Shown here: in pieces, positions 34,510-41,712 of the stretch
Layout of the letters: every line of letters begins with the position of its first letter
Position numbering within the stretch: position 1 is the first letter of the stretch
Assembly (NCBI GenBank): GCA_019358975.1
Contig: JAHHIL010000051.1
Span: forward strand, 1-43,690
Direction: 5' to 3'
Length of the DNA stretch: 43,690 nt
From: Trichocoleus desertorum ATA4-8-CV12
GTDB taxonomy: Bacteria > Cyanobacteriota > Cyanobacteriia > FACHB-46
Position numbers and translations under genes: made by a program
The notes under the pieces: model-generated
Database searches by the model: none
What the model was told of the DNA's origin: nothing
Seen by the model: the letters and a program-made list of their open reading frames with translations, nothing else

Positions 34510-35068
34510 TCCCCAACTTCTAAGGAGATTTCCAGAAAATACCAACTCGCGGTGCGTTACGCTTCGCTAACAGCACTCTACAACAGGTATATTGTTTCAT
34601 AGAAATCTTCCAGGCACTCCGCACTCAAAAACACGGGCTTTGATACAGGGGGATAGTTCTCGTCGCCACTGGTAGCCATTCGTTGTGAACTCAAAATACC
34701 GCGATCGCCTGCACGAGACGAGTGAGACAATCTACGACATCTCCTTGCCTCTGGATTGCGTTCTTTCGATTACGCTTACCATGAGTGATGGCACAACTGC
34801 TGAAACAGAAATAGTCGAGAGGCGTAAAATGATTGGTTCCTCTTCTATTTTCGCTAATCCTTGTTGGGTTCCCCCAACCGTTAGATGCGCCCAGTTGTGG
34901 TTAATGTTATGGCTAATACAGATGAAATGTGGAGCGGTTATGTTGCAAAAAATTTTCTTGAAGCTACACCCAAAATTGTAATTTTTATACTACAACTCTG
35001 TAGATAGTGCTTCTCAAATTTTTTGCAACACAACAGTTTCCTTACTTCGATTGTCAGCTCACAAGCAG
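34510..35068. other. intergenic region with gene scraps
   Basis: About 560 nt with no convincing full gene. A palindrome-type repeat (TGCGTTACGCTTCGCTAACA, 34552-34571) of the kind scattered in cyanobacterial genomes is present. A 40-codon plus frame 34885-35007 (MRPVVVNVMANTDEMWSGYV, then AKNFLEATPKIV) has protein-like composition but is not recognised. A frame at 34685-34981 reads MNSKYRDRLHETSETIYDIS and could be the start of a truncated gene. All low confidence. Confidence 0.3.
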
Positions 35069-35278
35069 CTACATTCCTGGGATACCACCACCGCCGGTGA
35101 ATCGTGTGAGTAAATCTGGTAAGTTGATGCCGAACTTCTGTAGTAGTTGTTGATGCTGCTGATTATCGGTGTCTACCTGCTGGGGTAGCTCCTGCTCAGC
35201 TTGTCCAGAGTGGTCTTGATTCCCCGACTGCCCCTGAGAGCGAATCATACTTATAATCTGCTGCTTGTCAATTTGCAT
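35069..35278 (-). CDS. small conserved-looking hypothetical protein
   Basis: 69 residues: an N-terminal helix (QIDKQQIISMIRSQGQ), a Gln/Asp-rich middle (EQELPQQVDTDNQQHQQLL) and an amphipathic end KFGINLPDLLTRFTGGGG. The ATG is preceded by AGGAGAATAATA, a clear ribosome-binding site. The arrangement is like a family of short cyanobacterial hypotheticals with an N-terminal D-K-Q-x-I-I-x-x-(I/L)-R and a C-terminal G-I-N-x-x-D-L-L; no function is known to me. Monocistronic. Confidence 0.6.
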   Translation of the reverse strand: MQIDKQQIISMIRSQGQSGNQDHSGQAEQELPQQVDTDNQQHQQLLQKFGINLPDLLTRFTGGGGIPGM

Positions 35279-35440
35279 TATTATTCTCCTGTGGATGTTC
35301 CTTTCCCTAGTTGTTACTGGGAAAGTGTAAATGTTGCTAAGCGTGGATAAATCGGTACCCTACCTTTGCCATTTACTTTTAATCCGCCTTATCACGCTTA
35401 AGCGTCAATCATTAGATAGATTCCAACAAGACAGGCTAAC

Positions 35441-35542
35441 TATAGCAATCCTAAATGGATTGGAAACAGGGGGTGGGGGCGCAGCCCCCACGCAAGGGTT
35501 TTACCCCTGCACCCCATTCAAGAATCAAAAAGGATTGCTATA
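35441..35542. mobile_element. 102-bp MITE with TA target duplication
   Basis: Ends are TATAGCAATCCT (35441-35452) and AGGATTGCTATA (35531-35542), a perfect 12-bp inverted repeat whose outer TA would be the duplicated target. The interior has a strong hairpin GGGGGCGCAGCCCCC and no coding capacity. A TA duplication with TAGCAATCC-type ends indicates mobilisation by an IS630/Tc1-mariner transposase. A second, inverted partial copy is at 25622-25664. It sits at the broken end of a dehalogenase remnant. Confidence 0.8.
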
Positions 35543-35711
35543 TCACATCCCAAGCATGGGCGGCAACCAGCCAAACCTCACCATCACACTCCTGTTTGGC
35601 CAAAGCATAAACGTCTGGATAAGGCTTTGTTTTTGCACGGCATCACAAAAGAGAATGCGATCGCAAAACGGTAGAACATTGGCTGGTGTTGTGCTGACCA
35701 AATTGCAATAG
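35543..35711 (-). pseudogene. haloacid-dehalogenase-type hydrolase remnant, cut by the MITE
   Basis: The minus strand reads TTPANVLPFCDRILFCDAVQ in one frame, and after a one-base shift near 35640 TKPYPDVYALAKQECDGEVWL, then VAAHAWDV. These are the K-P-x-P-x-V-Y and (V)AAHAWD motifs of type II 2-haloacid dehalogenases (HAD superfamily). The frame stops where the MITE begins (WDV then TATAGC). Sequence left of the MITE does not continue the enzyme, and the N-terminal half with the nucleophilic Asp is absent, so this is dead. Confidence 0.65.
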
Positions 35712-35975
35712 AACGAGATTCCTCAGTGTTAGGCAATGATCCAACCCAGATGTGGATTTTGAGAATGGGGGAGTGCCGTTAGGCGATTGTCAGGAAAACT
35801 ATAGTTGAGCAACTTTCATTACCTACAAACATTACAAAAACTCCTTCAAAAGACTTAAGCGCGTCATTAGCCAACATGCCTCAAGAGTTGGAGGAAAAGA
35901 GAGGTTTAGCCCCTTAGTCTGGTGCCATAAGCGATCGCCCTGAAGGGGAATTGCTCCGCAATACAGCTATTTCTA

Positions 35976-36218
35976 ATGACTTCATCTCAACTTTCATCAA
36001 CAAATGGCGATCGCAAAATCCGATATGCAATTGTCGCACTGGGCTGGTTTGTTCAAGAAGCAGCTTTGCCAGCCTTTGCTCAAGCTGAAAATTCAGAATT
36101 AGTAGCACTGGTTTCGGATGATTCAGTCAAACTCAAGGAACTGAGTCAAAAATATGGCGTGCAGCACACCTATTCCTATGAAGAGTATGAGGATTGCTTA
36201 ACCAGTGGTGAAGTTTAG
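35976..36218 (+). pseudogene. Gfo/Idh/MocA oxidoreductase, N-terminal fragment
   Basis: 80 residues matching the start of a Gfo/Idh/MocA NAD(P)-dependent sugar oxidoreductase: beta-alpha-beta IRYAIVALGWFVQEAALPAFAQAENSELVALVSDDSVKLKEL, then YGVQHTYSYEEYEDCLTSGEV. Family members are about 350-400 residues; here the frame stops right after SGEV, where homologues continue into DAVFIALPN. The catalytic E-K-P motif and C-terminal domain are missing. The initial ATG looks genuine, so the 3' part was lost by deletion or insertion at about 36217. Confidence 0.75.
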
Positions 36219-36246
36219 AGTTCGGCACAGCAAGATAGAAACAGCA

Positions 36247-36435
36247 ATGGAAGAACGTGAACGGCTTCAAGCGTTAATTGCGGAACAACACAGACTGCTA
36301 AATCACATCAAAGCCCTGCTACAGCGAATCAAAGAACTAGTGAGTTTTACTGAAAAGCCCCCTGAGCCACAGTCGATGTGTATGAGTTCGAGTTGCTGCC
36401 GTAACCTTGATGATACAAACTCACATCGTCCCTAA
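36247..36435 (+). CDS. small coiled-coil hypothetical ORF
   Basis: 62 residues from ATG 36247 (a GTG at 36205 is in frame): a charged helical stretch MEERERLQALIAEQHRLLNH and IKALLQRIKELVSF, then a Pro-rich and Cys-containing tail (PPEPQSMCMSSSCC). It begins just after the truncated oxidoreductase and may be the tail of an unrelated gene joined there. No family recognised; the end runs into the MITE target duplication. Confidence 0.25.
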   Translation: MEERERLQALIAEQHRLLNHIKALLQRIKELVSFTEKPPEPQSMCMSSSCCRNLDDTNSHRP

Positions 36436-36441
36436 AGATGG

Positions 36442-36629
36442 CAGGGCTGTTTCATACAACGAAAGCGTTCCGAACCAGGCCCCCCTAGCCCCCCAAATTT
36501 GGGGGGAACAAGACTCAAAGTCCCCCAGAATAAAGCCCTATCGGGCATCCCAGAAAGGGGGATTTAGGGGGCAGTGCAGGGAGTTGAACCACATTTCAAT
36601 TTTTCCTCTTGTAACATGAAACAACCCTG
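36442..36629. mobile_element. 188-bp MITE with 11-bp target duplication
   Basis: Terminal inverted repeats CAGGGCTGTTTCAT (36442-36455) and ATGAAACAACCCTG (36616-36629) match at 13 of 14 positions. The element is flanked by an identical 11-bp direct repeat CCTAAAGATGG at 36431-36441 and 36630-36640, a target-site duplication. The interior has the cyanobacterial G/C-run palindromes (CCCCCTAGCCCCCC, GGGGGATTTAGGGGG) and no gene. An 11-bp duplication is in the range of IS4-family transposases. Confidence 0.85.
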
Positions 36630-36897
36630 CCTAAAGATGGGAATCTTGCCAAAACCAAACAACTTTAAAGGATTTGATAACGGAGTTGAATTATGACTGA
36701 GAAGAAGCTGGCAATGGTGGATTAATGCAAAACATGGGTCAAGGTGCCTGCGATAAGGATTCTCTCAGACGATACAGCAAATTACATGACAGTATTCCGT
36801 ATAAGCCTTAACACATCGCCTTTTCAGCCTTTAGACAGAACAGTGGCAAGCTAAGGTTCGATACCTTGACTGTGTATGCCGTTTTTGGATAAAAGTA

Positions 36898-37389
36898 ATG
36901 ACTTCAACTAGCGAATCCGTCAAAACAACTGAGTTTGAACAATCGATCACGGTTGCTGCACCTGCCGATCGCCTCTTTGATTTTCTGGCAGATGTGAAAA
37001 ATGTGCCGCAGTATCTACCAACGGTGAAAAGTGCTCAACCCCAAGCAGGCGATCGCATTCGCACTCAAGGACAATCGGGAGAGCGTTCCTATGACGCGGA
37101 TGGTCATTTTCGAGTAGACCAAGCAGCACATCGCCTTGAATGGGGTTCCGATGGTGAGAATGACTATGGTGGATGGATGAAAGTGGAAAGCAATGGAGAT
37201 TCACAATCTCAGGTAACGGTGCATATTCACTTTTCGCCTAGACCTGAAATGGCACAAAAGATGGCAGAGCGATCACCAGGACACAGCTTTGAAGCTGCCA
37301 TGCATGAGGGCATTACTAAAACCCTAGAATCTATCAAACGGATTTGTGAAGGGCAGGGTGGTAAAGAAGAGATCGAAGCCAACAAGTAA
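36898..37389 (+). CDS. SRPBCC-family protein
   Basis: 163-residue protein of the START/SRPBCC (polyketide cyclase-like) helix-grip fold. Indicators are FEQSITVAAPADRLFDFLADVKNVPQYLPTVKSAQ at residues 13-47, a central ERSYDADGHFRVDQAAHRLEWGSDGENDYGGWMKVE and a long C-terminal helix (FEAAMHEGITKTLESIKRIC). This fold binds hydrophobic ligands; the ligand here is unknown. It has no signal peptide. TTGACT at 36867 and TAAAAG just before the ATG might form a promoter but spacing would make the transcript leaderless. Stands alone, after gene debris. Confidence 0.75.
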   Translation: MTSTSESVKTTEFEQSITVAAPADRLFDFLADVKNVPQYLPTVKSAQPQAGDRIRTQGQSGERSYDADGHFRVDQAAHRLEWGSDGENDYGGWMKVESNGDSQSQVTVHIHFSPRPEMAQKMAERSPGHSFEAAMHEGITKTLESIKRICEGQGGKEEIEANK

Positions 37390-37510
37390 TGTTTTCAGGC
37401 AATTTCTTTCTGCGAGTCAGGCATTAGTGCGATTCGAACTCATGCCTATTGCGATCGCTGCCATTGGATACAGCACTTACTATCTGTTCTTTGGCAACTT
37501 AGGAAAGTAA

Positions 37511-37732
37511 TTAGAGTGCTTCTGGATCAAGCTCTGGCGGCAGACCCATTGGTTCTGGGTCAGGCTCATCAGCAACAGGTTCTGGATCAGGTTGGGGAGT
37601 AGGTTCTAGATCAGGCTCCGGAGCAGATTCTGGATAAGTCATTGGCTCTGGAGTTTGTTCTGGAGGAACCTGAATTTCAGTCGTAGTGATTTCTAAAGTA
37701 GATATCATGATGTGTGCGTGTGGTAGGGTCAT
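37511..37732 (-). CDS. small Pro/Glu-repeat hypothetical protein
   Basis: 73 residues (or 65 from the ATG at 37708, MISTLEITTTEIQVP). Most of the protein is PEP-type repeat: PEQTPEPMTYPESAPEPDLEP, PQPDPEPVADEPDPEPMG. There is no signal peptide or membrane anchor. It resembles the repeat tail of the TonB in this window in composition but has no folded domain. It may be a natural spacer-like peptide or a gene scrap; codon use is regular and there is a proper stop. Confidence 0.4.
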   Translation of the reverse strand: MTLPHAHIMISTLEITTTEIQVPPEQTPEPMTYPESAPEPDLEPTPQPDPEPVADEPDPEPMGLPPELDPEAL

Positions 37733-37816
37733 ACTGCTGAACTAAAGCAACCATGTAAGCCCTAGGGAATGTGGTGCTTGAGGGGTAGGCGGGCGATCGC
37801 GTTCCACAGCACGAAG

Positions 37817-39025
37817 CTACCGAGTTGCCGGGGGAAGTTGCTCTGGTTGGATTGTCAATGCCACAGTTCGTTCATTGCGTTGCAATGTGACGGGTAGCTT
37901 ACCCCCGACTCCCGCTTCTTCGATGAGTTGCTGCATTTTATTCGCTTGGGTGACAGGTTGATCGTCAACCCTTTGAATCACATCGCCGACTCGCACTCCT
38001 GCTTTAGCCGCCGGGGAGTTGCGTTGAACCTGAACCACCAAAATTCCCTGGTCTGCCTCAACCTGCATGCCGCTATCGGGAGATGTATTGATAAACTGCT
38101 TCACTTGCGGGTTGAGCGCAGCCATCTGCACCCCGATATAGGGATGTTGAACCTCTCCGGTTGCAATGAGCTGTTGGGCAATGGTTTGGGCGGTGTTAAT
38201 CGGAATGGCAAAGCCAAGTCCTTGCGCTCCCTGGAGAATGGCAGTGTTGATGCCAATCACATCTCCTGCCGCATTCAGGAGCGGTCCCCCTGAGTTACCT
38301 GGGTTAATTGCCGCATCCGTTTGAATGAAGCCAACCCGCTTATCTGGAATGCCGATCGCCGCACTAGACCGCTCAGTGCCGCTAATCACACCTACCGTTA
38401 CAGTTTCCTGCAAACCAAGTGGATTACCAATAGCGATCGCCCACTGCCCTTGCTTCACTGCATCGGAATCCCCAATTGTGACAGTCGGCAAGTCCTCAGC
38501 TTGTACTTGAATCACGGCTACGTCTGTGACTGGGTCTTTACCCAGTACTTGCCCATCCAAGATGCGACCGTCTTGAAACGATACGGTTACGGTATCGGCT
38601 TCATTCACCACATGGGCATTGGTGAGAAGCAGTCCATCCGAATCAATCACAAAGCCAGAACCAATGCCTCGCAACACAGGAGCATTCGATGGTACTGGCT
38701 GTCCTCCGCCCAAAAAGGGTCTTAGGGAACTCGGTACATCTCTTGTTCCTGCTAAAGTACGAGACACATTCACCTGAACCACTGCTGCTTCTGCTTTATT
38801 CACGGCTGTGGTAACAAAGTTATCCTCCGAGCTATTTTGCTGAAGTGGTAAAGCCTGAGCAGAACTGTTGTTCAAAAATCCAATACCAAGGCTAACACAC
38901 CCAATCAACAGATAAGTTGCTAGTCTCTGTACCCAACGTTGATAAAGGGTTGCTCGCCGCTCAGTTTTACGAGTTGAGCAGGAAGAATTAAAGTCAAGAT
39001 TGATAAGGTTGCGATCGCTGTACAT
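37817..39025 (-). CDS. HtrA/Deg-family serine protease (HhoA-like)
   Basis: 402-residue trypsin-like protease for envelope protein quality control. An N-terminal anchor or signal (about 33-53) puts it in the periplasm or thylakoid lumen. The catalytic triad is complete: His138 (LLTNAHVV), Asp168 (VTDVAVIQV) and Ser245 (NPGNSGGPLLN). A single PDZ domain covers about 290-395 (IGVQMAALNP, GILVVQVQRNSPAAKAGVRVGDVIQRVDDQPV). One PDZ and the length match the cyanobacterial HhoA/HhoB/HtrA group; which of the three is not resolved. It is transcribed alone, probably under stress control. Confidence 0.92.
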   Translation of the reverse strand: MYSDRNLINLDFNSSCSTRKTERRATLYQRWVQRLATYLLIGCVSLGIGFLNNSSAQALPLQQNSSEDNFVTTAVNKAEAAVVQVNVSRTLAGTRDVPSSLRPFLGGGQPVPSNAPVLRGIGSGFVIDSDGLLLTNAHVVNEADTVTVSFQDGRILDGQVLGKDPVTDVAVIQVQAEDLPTVTIGDSDAVKQGQWAIAIGNPLGLQETVTVGVISGTERSSAAIGIPDKRVGFIQTDAAINPGNSGGPLLNAAGDVIGINTAILQGAQGLGFAIPINTAQTIAQQLIATGEVQHPYIGVQMAALNPQVKQFINTSPDSGMQVEADQGILVVQVQRNSPAAKAGVRVGDVIQRVDDQPVTQANKMQQLIEEAGVGGKLPVTLQRNERTVALTIQPEQLPPATR

Positions 39026-39097
39026 ATTTTCTAATTCTGTTCTAAGTGATTTCTGTTATGGGTTATTGTGGATGACTAATTGCTGATCAATTAATTC

Positions 39098-39400
39098 TCA
39101 GTGCGCTGGATTCTTGGTGTGTGGCTTCTTACCAAGTTCATGCCAGTTCTGCTCTTCAATATGAACCCCATAATGCTCAGCCGCTTTTTGGATATTGGCA
39201 AAGGCTAAATTTCGGTCTTCGTCAGATACATCGTGGACTTGATCGAAACGAGCCAGGGCGTTCTGAACATGGGAGGCGTCAGTTAATGGTTCTTTTCGCT
39301 GTTTGGGAAACGCAAATACATTATCTGGTAATTCTTTGCGGTCTTTGGTACTCAGTTTGCCATGTTCAGTATGGGGTTTCCATGTAGGTTTAGCTGTCAT
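39098..39400 (-). CDS. DUF6582-like small protein
   Basis: 100 residues. Motifs LSTKDRKELPDNVFAFPKQRKEPLTDASHVQNALARFDQVHDVSDEDRNLAFANIQKAAEHYGVHIEEQNWHELG resemble the DUF6582 family (L-P-x-x-x-F-A-F-P-x-x-R-K-x-P-L-x-D-x-x-H-V-x-x-A), found often in phage-like and mobile contexts but also alone. Function is unknown. It is soluble and has an AGGAGAATC ribosome-binding site 6-7 nt before the start. It is monocistronic, downstream of htrA's start on the same strand by 70 nt in the reverse direction. Confidence 0.75.
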   Translation of the reverse strand: MTAKPTWKPHTEHGKLSTKDRKELPDNVFAFPKQRKEPLTDASHVQNALARFDQVHDVSDEDRNLAFANIQKAAEHYGVHIEEQNWHELGKKPHTKNPAH

Positions 39401-39488
39401 GAATTTGATTCTCCTGTCGCGATCGTGCCAAATTGCTCAGTAAGCTTAGTAAGCTGACCAATAGCTATCTTGATTCCAATTCTTCTGC

Positions 39489-39620
39489 TTACACAGATTC
39501 GTTCAACTCATTTAGTTCATCCAATAGTTCTTCCGCTTCTGTGTCGCCTGCATCTGCTTGACGCAACAAGTAGTTGAGAACTTTATTAACCAATCCATTG
39601 GGAATATCCATAGCTGTCAT
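39489..39620 (-). CDS. 43-residue ORF overlapping the broken SDR
   Basis: ATG at 39620 overlaps the stop of the SDR remnant by the ATGA arrangement typical of coupled genes. The product MTAMDIPNGLVNKVLNYLLR continues QADAGDTEAEELLDELNELN and ends ESV with TAA. It is acidic, helical and Leu-rich, with a regular coding composition. I do not recognise it. Since its upstream partner is dead, coupling is probably lost, but the frame remains clean. Confidence 0.45.
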   Translation of the reverse strand: MTAMDIPNGLVNKVLNYLLRQADAGDTEAEELLDELNELNESV

Positions 39621-39909
39621 TTTCTGAAATACGGCTCAATCAAACTAACCACTGGGGTTCTCGGTAAAAATCGTGATAGATTCGCCAAGACTTGGTTGCT
39701 AACACCACCAGGAACCCTATTAGATTCCTCCTTCTCTAAAGCTGCAAGGAAGTGTGAATCCTATACTGTTCTTGCAACTGCTGTGCAAGTTGTTGCAATT
39801 TAGTTTCAGAACGAGCCACTAGAACCAAATTGGTTTTACGAGCAGCGAGTTCCTGAGCAAAGACAGTACCGATACCAGCAGACGCTCCGGTGATGAGAGC
39901 TGTTGTCAT
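39617..39909 (-). pseudogene. short-chain dehydrogenase with internal deletion
   Basis: The minus strand starts at 39909 with a normal SDR N-terminus, TALITGASAGIGTVFAQELA (TGxxxGIG cofactor motif), then ARKTNLVLVARSETKLQQL and EQYRIHTSLQL before a stop. One frame over, the same DNA continues as ALEKEESNRVPGGVSNQVLANLSRFLPRTP ending VVSLIEPYFRK, a C-terminal SDR end. About 170 residues, including the Ser-Tyr-Lys active site, are missing, so it is a deletion derivative plus a frameshift. The end couples to the 43-residue ORF. Confidence 0.75.
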
Positions 39910-40265
39910 ACGGATTCTAAAAAACAGAGCATTTACACGTTACGAAGCTTAAGCTGGCTTTTCCTCAGCCCAAATAGTGAATCAGCGATCGCTCTAACGG
40001 TTCTACAGCACGTATAAGTCGTTGGGCGATCGCTAACCTCAATTCACTGGATATGGGTAGAACCACACTCAGGACATTGCATCAAGAGTAACCTCAATTC
40101 ATACTTCTATTCTGCAATGCCCTTTTATTCATCGTTGACTTTACCTGTCATCGCTTTAATCTGCGATCGCTTGGTTCTACTCTCCAGCCGCCTTCTTTGC
40201 GAACTCCGGGTTGGCTTGCTAACCTTACGAGGTTTTGGCACCGCGATCGCACTTTTGATCAATGC
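39910..40265. other. gene-poor interval with IS1 zinc-finger scrap
   Basis: About 355 nt with no full gene. It contains three HIP1 sites, the 13-bp direct repeat TAACCTCAATTCA at 40034-40046 and 40089-40101, and between the repeats a 12-residue minus-strand frame MQCPECGSTHIQ (40082-40044). The latter matches the N-terminal zinc-ribbon of IS1 InsA (C-P-x-C-G-S). Remaining sequence shows nothing. Confidence 0.45.
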
Positions 40266-40922
40266 TTACAGCCGTTGTGATGCCTCTTCCTGGTTCTCCT
40301 CTTGGCTGCGGTGCTCCTGCGCTTTGATGATAACGACCCCTTCTTTGGTAATCCGTTGGTCATGCAACTGCAATAGCCGCTTTTCGGGTGCAGTCTGCTC
40401 TTTATTTCTGACCAAAATTTCTCCTAGAGCCGCCGGACGAAACAGACCAGACTCCACGCAACCTACTTTTTGGGCCGAGAACTTGGTGCAGAGGTCATTC
40501 CAGGCTATGAAGATCGTCTCTGGCGGCAGGGATTGCACAAACTGTTGGGAGCCAATGGTGCCAGGGGTGAACCAGGTAATCCGCACTGCTTCACCGCGAT
40601 CGACTAAGCGATCAAGGGTGGCAGTTTGCTGAGAAGTTAAGGCACCTTGCTTCGCTAGCGCCACAGGCGATCGCATCCCTTTTTTCAGCACATAGACAAT
40701 GGTTCCAGGATTGTTGGCCCGCAGAGGAGTAGAAATGGCACAGCCGTTTTCAAAGGGGATGGGCAAAGTCTGAATTGGGCTTTCAGGAAAGTTCGTGACG
40801 GTTTGGCACTGAGCAGTTTGTGGAGATGCTGACTGCTTCAACTTGGGTGCCTCTAAGCCAATGGCTACAGAGCTAGCGGTTAGTAGGCCAACGATAAGCG
40901 CGATCGCGGGAAGTTTTACCAT
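40266..40922 (-). CDS. secreted hypothetical protein
   Basis: 218 residues from the ATG at 40922, preceded by GAGGAGAATAATCAAA. Residues 1-22 (MVKLPAIALIVGLLTASSVA) are a signal peptide; the longer frame to 40973 is unlikely. Mature protein has two Cys in the front half (QCQTVTNFP, FENGCAISTPL) and two later (WNDLCTKFSAQKVGCVESG), which could form disulphides, plus repeated (V/I)TWF and LDRLVDRGEAVRI. No family recognised. The C-terminus (EHRSQEENQEEASQRL) is charged and probably disordered. Confidence 0.6.
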   Translation of the reverse strand: MVKLPAIALIVGLLTASSVAIGLEAPKLKQSASPQTAQCQTVTNFPESPIQTLPIPFENGCAISTPLRANNPGTIVYVLKKGMRSPVALAKQGALTSQQTATLDRLVDRGEAVRITWFTPGTIGSQQFVQSLPPETIFIAWNDLCTKFSAQKVGCVESGLFRPAALGEILVRNKEQTAPEKRLLQLHDQRITKEGVVIIKAQEHRSQEENQEEASQRL

Positions 40923-41103
40923 TTTGATTATTCTCCTCAAGCCGAGAGCATCACGTTTCTCTAACCTAAGCAACCTTAAAGCTGTGGTTAGAGCGGTTAC
41001 CGATTTCGAAACTAGGTTGTCTGTTTACTAACGCCTCTGATAGAGGTGGGTTTATCGCTCAAACATTACGATGCCCTTAAACTGACGGATGGTAAGCGTC
41101 ACG

Positions 41104-41712
41104 ATGGCACGAAGCATTGCCTATACCTGGGGGTCAACACTCGAAGAGAGGGGCATGCCGTTCCCGTGCGATCGCTACATCGGCAATAGTGATGACGCTT
41201 ATTTCCGAGCCATTGATGTGGATGCACCCGCAGAAGTTCTATTCCGGTGGTTGTGTCAACTGAAGCTCGGGTCTTATAGCTATGACTGGCTGGATCGCTT
41301 GGAACGGATGTTGTTTGATGTGCGGGAGTTGATCCCCGATCGCCCTAGCCCCAAACAGCTGTTACCTGGAGTGGAAAACTTAGCGCTGGGTCAAAGTGTG
41401 ATGGGAGTTTTTAGGCTGGTTGAGTTTGACCTGAATCGACATTTGACGATCGTCCTGGCGGATCAGCGGGCGATCGCAATTTTTGGGGAGATTGCTGCGA
41501 GTTATGTGGTGGTGCCGAGAGCTGCAAACACCTGTCGGCTGATTCTCAAGGGACATGTACGCTATCCCAGAAACCTGTTAGGAGCGGGGATGCGGACGGT
41601 TTTACCTTGGGGAGATTTGGTGATGATGCGCCAACAGTTTTTGCGGCTGAAGCATCTAGCAGAGAGCCAAGTGAACGGTCATCCTGAGGAAAAGAGGCCA
41701 GTCGTGATATGA
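41104..41712 (+). CDS. SRPBCC-like hypothetical protein
   Basis: 202 residues from ATG 41104 (MARSIAYTWG); an upstream ATG at 41089 adds five residues. Features include FRAIDVDAPAEVLFRWLCQLKLGSYSYDWLD (about 45-75) and a C-terminal LPWGDLVMMRQQFLRLKHLAE helix, consistent with a SRPBCC helix-grip fold. There are no membrane segments. Its TGA overlaps the ATG of the following DoxX-like gene (ATGA), so the two were an operon. Family call is by resemblance of the dAPaexvfxw motif. Confidence 0.6.
   Translation: MARSIAYTWGSTLEERGMPFPCDRYIGNSDDAYFRAIDVDAPAEVLFRWLCQLKLGSYSYDWLDRLERMLFDVRELIPDRPSPKQLLPGVENLALGQSVMGVFRLVEFDLNRHLTIVLADQRAIAIFGEIAASYVVVPRAANTCRLILKGHVRYPRNLLGAGMRTVLPWGDLVMMRQQFLRLKHLAESQVNGHPEEKRPVVI

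Larger units (their letters stand above)
35279..35975. other. gene-poor interval around the MITE
   Basis: Apart from the MITE (35441-35542) and the dehalogenase remnant (35543-35711), I see no gene here. The 35712-35975 part is AT-rich and contains one HIP1-like site just before the truncated oxidoreductase gene. Confidence 0.3.

Noticed and set aside
35331-35711. Plus-strand frame of 126 codons across the MITE
   Set aside because: It reads through the MITE and the antisense of the dehalogenase remnant; composition is not protein-like.
37425-37460. tRNA-like T-loop (GTTCGAATC on the minus strand) downstream of the SRPBCC gene
   Set aside because: The bases around it do not form a 5-bp T-stem, and no anticodon arm or acceptor stem is present.
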